NCBI GenBank assembly: GCA_027943245.1
Contig: JANDJZ010000083.1
Location: 62,001 to 126,000 of the forward strand
Direction of reading: 5' to 3'
DNA from: Acanthamoeba sp. SK_2022b
Lineage: Eukaryota > Discosea > Longamoebia > Acanthamoebidae
Length of the DNA stretch: 64,000 nt
Made by a program: the position numbers and the translations under genes. The notes beneath the pieces are model-generated. The model was not told the DNA's origin, searched no databases, and worked only from the letters and a program-made list of their open reading frames with translations. Numbering within the stretch: position 1 is the first letter of the stretch; each line of letters opens with the position of its first letter. Shown here piece by piece: positions 1-16,207 of this stretch.

Positions 1-3000
1 CGCGGCTGCCGGTCTTTGAGTGGGCCGAGTTCTCGGAGCAGACCTTCTCGGACGAGAACCTCGAGCACCTGCTCGCCCTGGCCCGGTCCGCGCCGCACCC
101 GCTTCTGCTCTTTGCCCTTGCCTACTTCACCGAATTCGGTACGCCCGTCTCCCCGTCATCTCTCTGCCCCCGCGGCCAGCGCAGCTCTCCGCCGCCGGCC
201 TGCTGACCAGGGCCACACGCACAGAGGGCATGTGTCGACGAATAATGGCCGCCGGAGCGTTGCCTGATGTGCTGGTGGCATGCCAAAATCAGCAGCTACC
301 CCGGGTTCAGTTCGAGGCAACGCGCTGCGTGGCCAACCTGTCGTCCTACGGTAATGCATCTCACATGTGGCTCGAGGCCTCGCTCGCACGCTCTCTCTCT
401 CTCTCTCTCTCTCGATCTTCCCGCTCATCGGTTTGTGGTTGTCGCTGCCAGATGACCTCCAGCGTCAGATCGTGGACGAAGGGGGCATCGACGTGATGTT
501 GCAGATCATCCACCAACCCGACGCATTGCCCCGCGCCAAGCTGGAGGCCATTCGATGCATCTCCAACCTGGCCTTCCACGGTGAGTGCGCCCCGGCTTGT
601 GACTTCTGCTCAGCGTGCGCTGTTGTTGCTCACCCGCGCGCGCTCTCGCTTGGCCACACACGCACACAGAGGAGTACAAGGGACAGATTTTGCAGTTTGG
701 CGTGACCGTGTTCGCCGACCTCACCAAGGACGACAACGAGCCGCACGTGCAGCGAACGGCCTACCGCTTGCTGAATATTCTCGGCGCCCACGGTACCAGC
801 GCCCAGCACTATTTTAATTATTTTCTTTTGAATTATTTTCTTTTGACAATTATGTTGTTTTTTTGTTAATTATGTCGCGTCTGTATTGCGTCTGTGCCAT
901 GGTGGTGCCGTGTCGCGTCTGTGTTGCGTTTGTATGGGGTGTGTCGGTAGTGTCAGGGCACAGCGCGCAATAAAACGAGATCTATATAAGAAGACTCACA
1001 CACACCCACTCCCTTTCGTTTCTCTCTCCGTCTCGCCATAGAGGCGCTGCACTCGCTGCACCTTCCGCATGTACAGGCGCGCAAGAAGCAGAAGGGCATT
1101 CGCATCCTGTCGCTCGACGGAGGCGGCACGCGGGGCATCGTCACCATTGAGCTACTCAAGAAAATCGAAGAAATCACCGGCAAGAAGGTCTGGCTATCTA
1201 TCCTCCTCCTCCATCGACGCCTGAGCTGTGCCTATGTGTCGGTCCTCACGCCCTTGCGTGTCTGCACACAGACGTACAAGCTGTTCGATCTCGTCTGCGG
1301 CACCTCCACGGGGGCCATCCTGGCCTTTGCAGTGGGCATCAAGCGCTACTCGCTCATGGAATGCGAAGCCATGTACAAAGGTATGACAGGTCATACCTTT
1401 ATTTTATTTTATTTATTTTAATATTTGGCGATGACTGAAAGCTGTCACCACCAGGTTTGTGCCAAGACGTGTTCACGATCGGATCGTCGCCGCTCACCGC
1501 CGCGCCGACCATGAATCCTGCCGCTCCCCCTATCTCGCCGCTGCTGCCGGCCCAGCCGCCCGTCCTCGTCTCGCAGTCGACCTCCTCCTCCTCGTCGTCC
1601 TCTTCCGCCTCCGCGCTGCTATCAGACACCACACCCGCCGTGCTCTCCCTCAACATCCCTTCGGCTCCCGTCGTCGCCACCCACCCCGCCTCCAACTCAG
1701 TCACCGTCCGGGTATGCATGTCATAGCCTTCTTTCAAATAGCATTTTTATTTTATATCTTTTTATTTCTTTATCTTATTCCTTATTTCCTTAATTCTCAC
1801 GCTGCGTGACGTCTGAACAGACACAGAAAGGCAAGATGGCATCCACTTGGGCTAGGCTCTACAATTACACGAGCTTGCTCACGAGGTATGCTAAGCTACC
1901 GGTGTGGTGGTGTGGTGGTGTGGTGGTGTGGTGGTGGTGGTAGTGGTGGTGGTGGTGCGCGAACATGCTCACCGTGATCGTTTGACTTGTTCTACAGTGG
2001 CGCGTTTTACAAGTCCAAGCCGCTGGAGACCTTCCTCAGGGCGCACTGCGGAGAGGCGTCGATGATCGACACCACGTGCGACACGTCCGTCAAAACGGTA
2101 TGCCGCGCTCACTCAAACCGGATGCCTTCCCCGCTCATGCGCACACGCCGTGTCTAACGCAAACGCAAACACTAAACGCAAACGCAGTTCTTGGCTTCGT
2201 CGTTGGTGTCTACGTTCCCCGCTGAGGTGTTCCTGTTCCGCAACTACGAGTACCCCATCGGAGTCAGGTACCTACCTCACCCCCAGTCTGATGTCCTCGC
2301 TCTCGACAGCACAGGCGCGTCTTGGGCCGGACTCACCCACGACGACCTCGCGCGTGCGACGACAGGTCTCGATACAAGGGATCGTCGCGGACGCGAGTCG
2401 TGGACGCCCTGCGGGCTTCCACCGCTGCGCCCTCCTATTTCGACGAAGTCGAGGTCACCGAGCACGGCCAGAAGTATCGATTCCAAGGTAAGCAAGTCGA
2501 TTGCACACATCACACCACACAACACGACACAAAGCGTACAGCGCACACGGCTCTGACCATCGGTTGATGCGCTCACTGTGGGCAGATGGGGGAATCTGCT
2601 GCAACAACCCGACGGGCGTGGCGATCCACGAGGCCAAGGCCTTGTGGCCCGACCAGCCGGTGGCGTGCATCGTCTCCCTCGGCACGGGGAGGTGCAAGAA
2701 GGTGGCCGCCAAGTCTGGTGGCATCCAGGGCACCATCTCCACCCTCATCGAAAGGTAAGGCACCACTTCTCGCCGCCGCTGTGCGTCGTATCCATTGCTC
2801 ACGCCGAGATCGTCGACCAGCGCCACGAGCACGGAGAGGGTGCACGAAGTCATCTGCGATCTGGTGCCGCCCGATACCTACTTCCGGCTCAACCCGTCGG
2901 GCGACGCGTTTGCCTGCGAGCTCGATGAGACAGACCAGGTAGGGACAACCACGCAACCTAATGCCGCGTGCGTTCGAGTGTTGCATTCCTGTGCTGTGGT

Positions 3001-3168
3001 AACCGGGCCGACTGCTGTTCTTGTTGTGTGATGCGTGTGTGTTCCCAGATCAAGCTGGAGGAGATGCAGAAGGCGGCGCAACGCCACATCGAGAAGAACA
3101 TAAAGCTGGTGGAGCGCCTTTGTGCCCACCTGATGGCTGGCCTGGAGGAAGAGGAAGAAGAGGAATAA
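1..3168 (+). CDS. Armadillo-repeat / patatin-like phospholipase (5' partial)
   Basis: The gene is cut by the window start and the reading frame begins at base 3. The first exons encode armadillo-like helical repeats, for example around 220-352, 448-581 and 670-790, with the typical ATRCVANLS and [11 protein letters not shown] helices. From about 1042 the protein becomes a patatin-type lipase. It has a glycine-rich oxyanion loop DGGGTRG near 1119, the nucleophile elbow GTSTG near 1300-1316 (Ser nucleophile), and a DGG dyad motif near 2586 followed by CCNNP. Family knowledge: such enzymes (iPLA2-gamma/PNPLA8-like) hydrolyse acyl chains of membrane phospholipids without calcium. The C-terminus is acidic and ends at TAA 3166-3168. 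Introns are GT-AG and in phase; some hold AT-rich patches (812-870, 1396-1425, 1735-1800) and one a GGT-rich run. The catalytic family is clear; substrate and location are not. The N-terminus lies outside the window. Confidence 0.9.
1901..1957. repeat. GGT/GTGGT-rich simple repeat in phospholipase intron
   Basis: This is an imperfect tandem array of GGTGT and GGT units inside an intron of the patatin-like gene. It is one of many G/T-biased simple repeats in introns of this window. Confidence 0.85.
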
Positions 3169-3328
3169 ACTTTCATGAAATGAATTACTTCCCTTTGCCT
3201 TGCCCTTAGGCAAGTGCCACAGCCCTCGTGAGCTGTGTCTGCGCGGCTCTTGGTAGGCGGAGTTATATCCGTATTATTTGATATTAACAGAAAAAGCTGG
3301 GCGTGCATCAATACCTGTACGACACCGC

Positions 3329-8985
<5,657 letters not shown>

Positions 8986-9107
8986 ATGCCATTATCTTAC
9001 TCTGAACTTCCCCTTTTTTGCTCAATGCGTGCCCTCAACCACTCTTGCCCGAAGGCCACCGCGGCCCGCCGGCCGTTTCTGCTCTGTTGCCAACAGCTTA
9101 CGTCTCA

Positions 9108-9113
9108 TTTATT
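9108..9113 (-). terminator. Candidate polyadenylation signal of the RBR gene
   Basis: On the minus strand this reads AATAAA, about 30 nt beyond the TGA at 9145-9147. It lies in the narrow gap between two convergent genes. Confidence 0.5.
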
Positions 9114-9144
9114 CGAGGAAAAACCTGATTTTTGCTGTCCCGGC

Positions 9145-12100
9145 TCAACCACGGCGCTTCTGGTTGGTACCGCTGCCGTGCTGCTCGGCCAGGTGATGCA
9201 GGATCTGGGCGTCTGTCCATTTAGAAATTGGGTGTGAGCTCACGGTGCGAGCAGCGTTTTGAAGATAGTGAACGCGCACCAGTGACGCGCACGGTCGCGT
9301 AGGAGCGAAAGGTGTGAGTGCACACCGCACAGCGCCTGCACGAAACATGCAGATTCAATATCCCAAAACTATGACAACACAAGTGACAAGAGAACGGCGC
9401 CATACATGAGCAGGTCAGGCTGGGTGGCGTCCTTGACCACCGGATTCCCGCACGAGGGACAGTGCCAGGCGTCCCATTTCCTGTGACCCACAGCCACATA
9501 GGGAAACTTAATTTGAGCTGTCTGCGCGGTCCCCCGAAACTGGCTGGCTCATTGAATCCAACACCAGTAAACGACACAGAGGACACACGTCAACAGCAAA
9601 AAACGACACGCGTGGCACCTGTAGCCGGGCGAGCCATTGGTGGTCACGGCGATCCCGGGGAGGGAGGGGCGGGGCTTGACCAGTCCCGCCCGACGCGCGC
9701 CCTTCCTGCGGCTCTTTTGCCTCTTTGGCTTGACGAGCTTGGGTCTGTCCGCGTGATGCAGCAGACGGATCGCGATACTGTCCTCGGGCGCCGTCATCAG
9801 GCGCGCCGACGCCCTAGGCAATCGCCTGACATCTGTGGCGGCCAGAGCGAGGGGCAGTTTCTCAGTCCAGTGCGTGCGCGCGTGCGTTGTGCGGTGGGGA
9901 GGGGCTACCAGAGTAGTGGATGGCTTCGTCCCAATCGAAGTCCGTATTGCATTTTGTGCAATACCTGGGCCAGCACGATGAGTGGCAGGGACAGGCTTGT
10001 TTCTATTTGTGTGCGTGGTGCGTGATGCGCGGTGCGTGATGCGCGGTGCGCGGTGCGTGTTACATACATGTGATTGCAGCCCATGTTCTTTTCGATGAGC
10101 TCGTTGCAGCTGGGACAGAAGCGGAGGTCCTGCGCGCGGGCCCACTCGTGGAAGGCCACAGCGGCCGACACCGCGCCCGCCTGTCGCTGCTGCTCGCTGT
10201 TATGACGGCATGCGCCGAAAGGGCGGAAGAGCGGAGAGAAGCGACACGGATGAGAGAAAGGCGCATGGACGGATAAGAGGGGAGGAATCACTCACCTTGT
10301 CGCCTGCTCCCTCAAATATTCGGCGTAGGTGCGACAATCGCTGAACTCCTCGTGAGACTCCTCCCCGCACTGCGGCACACGTGTGGTTAACATTAACGTG
10401 TCGCAATGCACAATGAACCATCAGCAAGAGGAGCTCACCTCGAAGCAGAAGGTGTAACCGCACTCACCATTGGAGCACACTGCCAACTGTCGACTCACCA
10501 CCAACCACAACCGCCCAACGTCATTGTCAGTCGGTGGCCATGAATAATAAACTTTTCAATCTAACATAATAGTCTAACAAATTAAATATATATAAAAAAG
10601 TGTGGGACGTTAAGAGAGCACACCTTGCCATCGCGTGCCGAGCGGAAGATGGCATTGCCACAGCCGGGCTTAGGACACCACCTGCCCGCCCCCGCGTTCA
10701 TCAGGGCACAGCGGCGGCGACAACAAGAAGGGGAGAGGAAGGGGAGGGGAGGGAAAGGGCACTTCATGTCCTTGCTGCCGTCGATGGCTCGCGACAGGAG
10801 GATCTCCTCGAACTTGTCGAACAGGATCCCCGTTGTACAGTGCCTGCCACCATTGTTGATGACGATGTTGGTGATGATGACCACATGTGTTGATGATGTC
10901 AGGGGTCACTCAAGAGGGGTTGTGGTTTTGGGGGGAGGGAGCAAGCCTGACCTGATCTCGTGGTGCGTGAGAGTGTTGGTGCAGCCGTTGGCAGGACAAC
11001 GAATGCCTGCTCGCCCCCCCCCCCCAATCCACATGCGCGCATGTAAATGCGAAGCACGCATCGGTCTCCTATACCGCTGCCGCCGTACCCATGTCAGTCC
11101 CCTTGTTGGGCGCCGCCGGTTGGGTGGAGGCGTCGTCGTTCTTCTTGTGGACAAGGGAGCCCTCCTTGATGGCCACCTCGAGGTGCATCTTGATGCATTC
11201 CATGCAGAACCTGTGAAAGCACTCCTCGATCTGCGCCAAACTCGTCATCAATCGATCCAACCGCAACTCCAACCAATGGCGTGATGCGGTGCAGCAGAGA
11301 GGAGGGCATACAAAGTACATCTGCGGGAGAGGCTTGTCATCGTAGCAGATGGGACACTCGTACAGCCCGTTCGCCTCCTCCTCCCTCTGGGCCTGCCCGC
11401 CGTTGATCGACAGCAAGAGTTGGAGGGCAAGCGTTCGGTCAGACCATATCGCCACACCGCCACTCAAACACCCAGCAAGGCGTGAGAAGGAGAAGGAGGA
11501 GAGGGGCGCCCACCTCTTGCTGCTTGGCGAGCTCGGCCTGGAGCTGCATGGCCATGCGGTAGTCTTCGTCTGTGTTCGTCGGTTGTAACGTGAGCACTCC
11601 TCCCTCTCAGAGTGACTGAGCGCCAAATGGGGGAGAAGGAGGGACAACGTACATTCCTGGTAGTCATACCACAGGTCGTCGTCCTCTTCGTCTTCGTCTT
11701 CGCCTTCGTCATCGTATTCGTCGTCGGTCCACTCCCCATCGTCGTCGCCGATGCCCTCGTAGGACGACTCCTCTTCGCCGGGCAGCACGGGCGCCCTCAC
11801 CTTGCGCAGGAACAGAGGCAGCGGCTCAGCCGCCGCCCCGTCGCTTGCTGCGGAGGCGACCGTCTCCTCCGCCGCGCCGCCGGTGGCGCTGTCAACCGCG
11901 GCCGACCGCCCGCCGCCGATGAACGAGAACGACGGCGGCACGGTCGGGGCGGGGGCGCCGGCGGTCTGCGACGGAGGACAGTCGGCCTCGCAGACCTCGC
12001 ACTTGGCTCGGCGGCCCTCGTTGAAGAAGGTGCACACGCCACACGTCCATCTGCCGCAGACCACATGACGGGGACAACACACGCAACGGCAAAACACGCG

Positions 12101-12610
12101 TCAAGGAAAGGCTCGAGCAAGAAGGAGGAGGCGTAGCGCACGCGAAGGACGGCGCCACGCCGGCCGCTGGTTGCTCGGCGCTGGCCGCGGGAGCCACGGG
12201 AGCAGAGAAGCCCTCGCCCTGGGAGACGTAGAGGACGTCGTTGGGCATGATCTCGTCCACGCCCTCCACCTTATCCCTCCCACACACGTGTGCCGCGTCA
12301 GCACACAGTGAGCAGAGGAGAAAGAGGAGGGGGGGGGTTAGGTTGGGTTTGGGTGGCAACCTCGGCGCCGTTGGCGGTGAAGAGGCGCTTGGCGCCATCG
12401 CTGGGGAGTCCCAGCTTGGTGCCGGCCAGCGACAACACGCCGCCCCACGTCGTGCCCGCCTGCCCGAGTGACTGCGTTGGACCTCTCGACGCCGGGATAG
12501 GACTGAGGCAAAGGGGGGGGGTGGCATACGGGGATAATGAGGCACTTGCCGCCGGTGGCGCGGAGTGCCGGGTCGTTGGCAAAGAGGTTCACCCGCAGCT
12601 TGCTCGTCAT
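9145..12610 (-). CDS. RBR-type E3 ubiquitin ligase with beta-grasp-like N-terminus and NZF finger
   Basis: Exon 1 (12530-12610, MTSKLRVNLF start) joins exon 2 (12361-12471) across a 58-nt intron. The next exon gives a doublecortin/ubiquitin-like region with KRLFTANGAEV and NDVLYVSQGE. A RanBP2/NZF finger follows (WTCGVCTFFNEG, CEVCEAD), then an acidic stretch and a helix YRMAMQLQAELAKQQE. The RBR module comes next: RING1 (CPICYDDK, CFHRFCMECIK, CPANGC), in-between-RING (WCPKPGCG, CSNGECGYTFCFECGEE) and RING2 (FCPSCNELIEKNMGCNHMYC). The Cys in MGCNHM matches the catalytic cysteine of RBR ligases, which take ubiquitin from E2 as a thioester. RING2 ends CNTDFDWDEA, so the usual final FCWxC pair is altered. 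A basic tail and a last zinc ribbon (HCPSC, RCAVC) precede HHLAEQHGSGTNQKRRG. The C-terminal splice at about 9318-9410 is my reading; without it translation would stop at 9368. Confidence 0.9.
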
Positions 12611-12869
12611 GCCAGGCAGAGGTGCCGGACAACGAGAGCGGGCAGCAGAGAGGAATGCGACGGCTTCGTTTCGCTGATGACTTTCTGAAACAATTCCGAA
12701 AAAAGCGAAACTGTTACCGAAAGAAGTCTAGCCAATACCCAAGTTTGTGAAATACCTATTTAGTGCGAATTACCAAGTTTAGAGAAGCCCCAGTAACACT
12801 CTCCGCGACTCACAAAGACCACATCCTGGCGTAGCTTATATCTCCTCCTTGTCTCCAGAAGAAAAGAAG
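12611..12869. promoter_or_regulatory. Divergent intergenic region (RBR ligase / small membrane protein)
   Basis: This 259-bp gap separates two divergently transcribed genes and must hold both promoters. It is relatively AT-rich in its centre, with two similar CCAAGTTT tracts at about 12740 and 12772. I see no clear TATA box. Confidence 0.5.
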
Positions 12870-13121
12870 ATGGTGCTCTGTCGTTCTGGATGTAATGTTG
12901 GCGTTTGCAGCTGCTTCACGCCGCTTACGAGCTGCAGCCCTCGCGGAGGGTCGTGTCTCCTGAACGGAGTCTGCGAAGGAACCTGCGACCTGACCCCCAC
13001 TTCGATCGGCCTCATCTGCGCGGCCGTAGTAGTCTTCCTGCTCATCGTGTCGGCTGTGATATTCTGCGTCATCAGGTGGAGAAGGAGGAGGAGGCAGGCC
13101 TACCATCTCATATCCTCTTGA
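12870..13121 (+). CDS. Small cysteine-rich single-pass membrane protein, 83 aa
   Basis: This single-exon ORF starts at ATG 12870. Residues 1-45 hold ten cysteines in a compact pattern (CRSGCNVGVCSC, SCSPRGGSC, NGVCEGTC), which suggests a disulfide-bonded ectodomain. Residues about 49-68 are a strongly hydrophobic helix (GLICAAVVVFLLIVSAVIFC), followed by the basic stop-transfer WRRRRRQ and a short tail ending HLISS. There is no separate signal peptide. By the positive-inside rule the Arg cluster should be cytosolic, giving a type III orientation. An AATAAA follows 21 nt after the stop. I do not recognise the family. An additional upstream exon cannot be excluded, but the promoter-sized gap to the neighbour argues against one. 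Confidence 0.65.
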   Translation: MVLCRSGCNVGVCSCFTPLTSCSPRGGSCLLNGVCEGTCDLTPTSIGLICAAVVVFLLIVSAVIFCVIRWRRRRRQAYHLISS

Positions 13122-13141
13122 AGAAGAGTTTGTGTGAGCCT

Positions 13142-13147
13142 AATAAA
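13142..13147 (+). terminator. Candidate polyadenylation signal
   Basis: AATAAA lies 21 nt after the stop of the small cysteine-rich gene. It supports that ORF being a real transcript end. Confidence 0.55.
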
Positions 13148-13212
13148 ACTGAATCCCTTGTTGTTGTTTCAGTGGGTTAATGAAATGAAACAACATGAGC
13201 CACCAGCGTTGT

Positions 13213-14236
13213 TCAGTGGCGCGCAACGGGGTGCAGGTGGAGCTCGAGAGCGGGGTCGGCCAGCGGTTCGAAGTAGGCGTCCACGGCCGCATCGGAGACC
13301 TCCTCCAACTGCGCGGGCTTCCATTGGGGGTTCCTTTCGCGCACGTGACGACGATGACGACGCGTCAGGATCGGTTCTTCTTCATACTTTGCTACACTTG
13401 ACAAACGACACGACTGCACGTAACACAGGATTGGCGGTACCTGTCCTTGTCCACGAGCACAGACCTGACGCCCTCGAAGAAGTCGTGGCCACCCTGTGCG
13501 CGCGCAGTGGTCAGAAGACGGGCAAGAAGAATACACACACGACGGAGTGGGGGGATCACCATGAAGCGCTGGGCCATGCGGAACTCCATCTCGAAGCACT
13601 TGTCGAGCGACAGATGCCTGCCGTTGTGCAGCTGGCGGAACACCACCTGATAGAGTAGCGCAGGGAGTGTCAACAACAACACCGGACAACCAGCGTGAAG
13701 ATGAGAAGGCTTACCTTGAGGGCGGTCGGCGAGAGCTTGCCAAGGGCCTGGCGCGTCTTGGCGGCCCACTCGGTTCCCTCCCGCTCCAGCGCAACGATGA
13801 TGTCCTCGACACAGTCCTGATGCGTTCATTCACACACATTAATAAGATTTGTTTATTTATTTAAATTGTTTGTTTGTTTAAATTGTCTGGGGTTCTTGTT
13901 CTTTATTTTCTTAAACAATTATATTTTATAAAATAAGAATGGCAAGGGTCGCGTACCTTGCCAAAGCACCTGTGGATGGCGTCGGCGTGCTTGATCACTT
14001 CGCAGGTGGCATCTGCGCGTCTCGTTGTATGAGCTTGACTGCTTAAAACAAAGAAATAGATTTAAGAAGGATTTGGGAGCTCACCGCTCGCCGTATCGTG
14101 CTCGTTCAGCTCGCCGAGGATGTGACGGATGTGCTCGTCAGTCTCGGCCTGCTTGAGCTTCTCCTCCAACGCGTGGCCCTGCGACGAGGGCACGTAATGC
14201 GTGGCAACGCCGGCATGGCTGATCCACACGCACGCA

Positions 14237-14268
<32 letters not shown>

Positions 14269-14866
14269 CACACACACAACACACGCACAAGCGAGCGCCA
14301 CGCATCTAAGCCCAGTCCTCACCGTCGACCAAGCAGGACGGGCCATGCTTAATTGTTGGTGTTGGCGTACACAAGATCGTAGCCCTTGAGCCTGGCTCCG
14401 GTCAATGCGAGGTACATGCCCACCTCGAAGCCCTGCCAAGCCGTCTGTCAGCCATTTTGTGCGATGTGTGCGTGCGTGCGAGCAGCACAGCGATGCGTAC
14501 CGGGCTGAGCCTGGGTAGGAAGTGAGAGCCGCCGACGTCGCAGAAGAAACCGATGGCGGTCTCAGGCATGGCAAACACGGTGTGCTCTGTGGCGACCTTG
14601 TACTTGTTGTGCATCGACAGACCGACACCGCCGCCCACTGCCGCCACCCCCGCGTCACGAGGTCTCAGCAACGTTGCATACAACGGCTGAAGATCGTCGG
14701 GCGTACTGGTGATGCCATTGAGGAGCGCGATCTGGGGCTTGGCGTGGGTGGCGATCTGGTAGTCGAGCACGTACTCATCGTGAAAGAAGCGGTAGCCCAG
14801 GCTCGTGGGAGTGCCTGCAACGGACTTGCCGGCCTGGCGTGCGGCGACGCCCTCGTCGTAAATCGC

Positions 14867-14934
<68 letters not shown>

Positions 14935-15533
14935 AGATGAGCGGGTGCCTCCGCTGGAGCTCAACTTGGGGGGGGGGCAGTGGCTGTACCCCGAATGTCT
15001 CCGCCAGCGCAGAAGGCCTTGCCGCCAGCGCCCTTCATCAGCACAAAGGCCGTGTGCGGGTCGTTTTCCCAGTGCTTTGCATTCGCAGTGCGCGGCGTAG
15101 TGGGCGGTGGGTCAGCACGGAGAGGCCTGGAGAGGCGGGTGGCGAGGGAAGAGGAGAAACGCTACCGTGTAGTGGGGCCTGAGGAGGTGGACCATGTTCA
15201 AGTTGAGCGCATTGAGAGCCTTGGGACGGTTGAGGACCACCTCTCGGCCCTTGCCCAGCGGCTGCACCAACACCTCGGTCTGCCACAAGAAGTGGTCATT
15301 AAAATCAAAGAGCTTCCAGGACGAATTAAAATCTGCCGCTCGGCATTTCATTCACCCACAGACAATAAATCATTCTGACTGACAGGGCAGTAGCGGATTA
15401 GCACGGCTCCTACCTCGGTAGACTCAGAGGCATAGCCCCTCCTCATAGAAGGAGCTGCAGAGCAGAGCCTGCTTGCGGCACCACTCCTCACTGCGCCATT
15501 GCCTGCGGCAACTCTCCGCGTCGCTGCTCTCAT
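13213..15533 (-). CDS. HIBCH: 3-hydroxyisobutyryl-CoA hydrolase, mitochondrial
   Basis: The protein starts [13 protein letters not shown], an Arg/Ala-rich presequence typical of mitochondrial import. The crotonase fold follows: [16 protein letters not shown], then [20 protein letters not shown] with the GGD turn, then the oxyanion segment [17 protein letters not shown] and [20 protein letters not shown]. The Glu in MPETAIG and the Asp in FFCDVGG match the catalytic acid pair of HIBCH. Later come [14 protein letters not shown] and a C-terminal hydrolase region with [13 protein letters not shown] and [15 protein letters not shown]. Family role: hydrolysis of 3-hydroxyisobutyryl-CoA in valine breakdown. 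The gene has about ten exons. Introns at 14222-14280 and 14870-14932 are mostly ACGC/CA repeats. The splice reconstructed at about 14213-14370 restores a continuous family match. Function is confident; exact exon edges are less so. Confidence 0.93.
14222..14280. repeat. (ACGC)n(CA)n compound microsatellite in HIBCH intron
   Basis: Tandem ACGC units pass into a CA run within an intron of the HIBCH gene. Confidence 0.9.
14870..14932. repeat. (CA)n microsatellite in HIBCH intron
   Basis: An uninterrupted CA run of more than 60 bases lies in the intron just upstream (on the coding strand) of the AIYDEGVAA exon. Confidence 0.95.
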
Positions 15534-15652
15534 CTTGCCTGCTCTCGAAAACGTGCAAAAATAAAATAATAAAATAATAAATCGCAAGTATTACAGCTAT
15601 GTTCAGTTTATTCATTCATTTTTTACCGGGCAGAGACTGAGATGGTGTGAGT

Positions 15653-16207
15653 CTAGAAGAGCTGGCCGATCGAGGGCCGCCTTCCGCGCGCTGCGATGGG
15701 ACGTTCAGGATCGGCAGGAGGCATGTCGGCCTCGTCAGAAATGCTGGGATGGAATTCGTTCCAATTGACCGCAGATTCGAGGGGCACCGAAGGGGCGGGC
15801 ACCCTGCTCGGGAACGTCTTGAGTCCGCCTGCCGTCATCTGTTGCTGCATCTGCTGTTGCTGGCGTTGCTGCTGTAGGGCGTGGATAAAGGACGAGGCAG
15901 GCTGTGTGTTCGATTCGATGACCTCCTCAAGATTGGTCCTCGAGCCGCGTCGCTGGCCGTTGCGCCTTCGCTGGAGCATCTCATCCTGCTCCTGTCTGCC
16001 ATCGATACTGGCCATCTGCTCGAAATGAAGCGCGCTGTCGGCGCCCATAGTCGTGCTCGGCCGTCGCGCTCCCTGGGCCTCTCGCACGCCCTCGAAGTTG
16101 TTCTGTGGGGCTGAGCCCTGGTCATCTTCGTAGACCAGGTTGCCCTGTTCGTCGCGCACAGGGTTGCCTCGCCCCTCCTCCTTTACAGGCCTACCACGTC
16201 CGTCCAT
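15653..16207 (-). CDS. Unknown Gln/Arg-rich protein, 184 aa, single exon
   Basis: This intron-free ORF starts MDGRGRPVKEEG; an in-frame ATG at 16258 would add 17 residues. The protein is polar and probably disordered. It has an acidic/glycine-rich N-terminus, RRPSTTMG, RRNGQRRGSR, a Gln-rich helix around HALQQQRQQQQMQQQ, and a C-terminal RRPSIGQLF. Three Arg-Arg-x-Ser-type sites could suit basophilic kinases such as PKA; this is inference only. No domain is recognised. It lies 119 bp upstream of HIBCH on the same strand, and both would need separate promoters. The uninterrupted frame and codon use like its neighbours support a real gene. Confidence 0.6.
   Translation of the reverse strand: MDGRGRPVKEEGRGNPVRDEQGNLVYEDDQGSAPQNNFEGVREAQGARRPSTTMGADSALHFEQMASIDGRQEQDEMLQRRRNGQRRGSRTNLEEVIESNTQPASSFIHALQQQRQQQQMQQQMTAGGLKTFPSRVPAPSVPLESAVNWNEFHPSISDEADMPPADPERPIAARGRRPSIGQLF

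Noticed and set aside
9462..10025. Plus-strand ORF of 187 codons
   Set aside because: It lies antisense to the RING2 and C-terminal exons of the RBR ligase, which have clear Cys/His motifs.
12495..12530. Frameshift at the C-run in the RBR gene N-terminus
   Set aside because: A 58-nt GT-AG intron (12472-12529) with phase 0 at both ends restores the frame without assuming a sequencing error.
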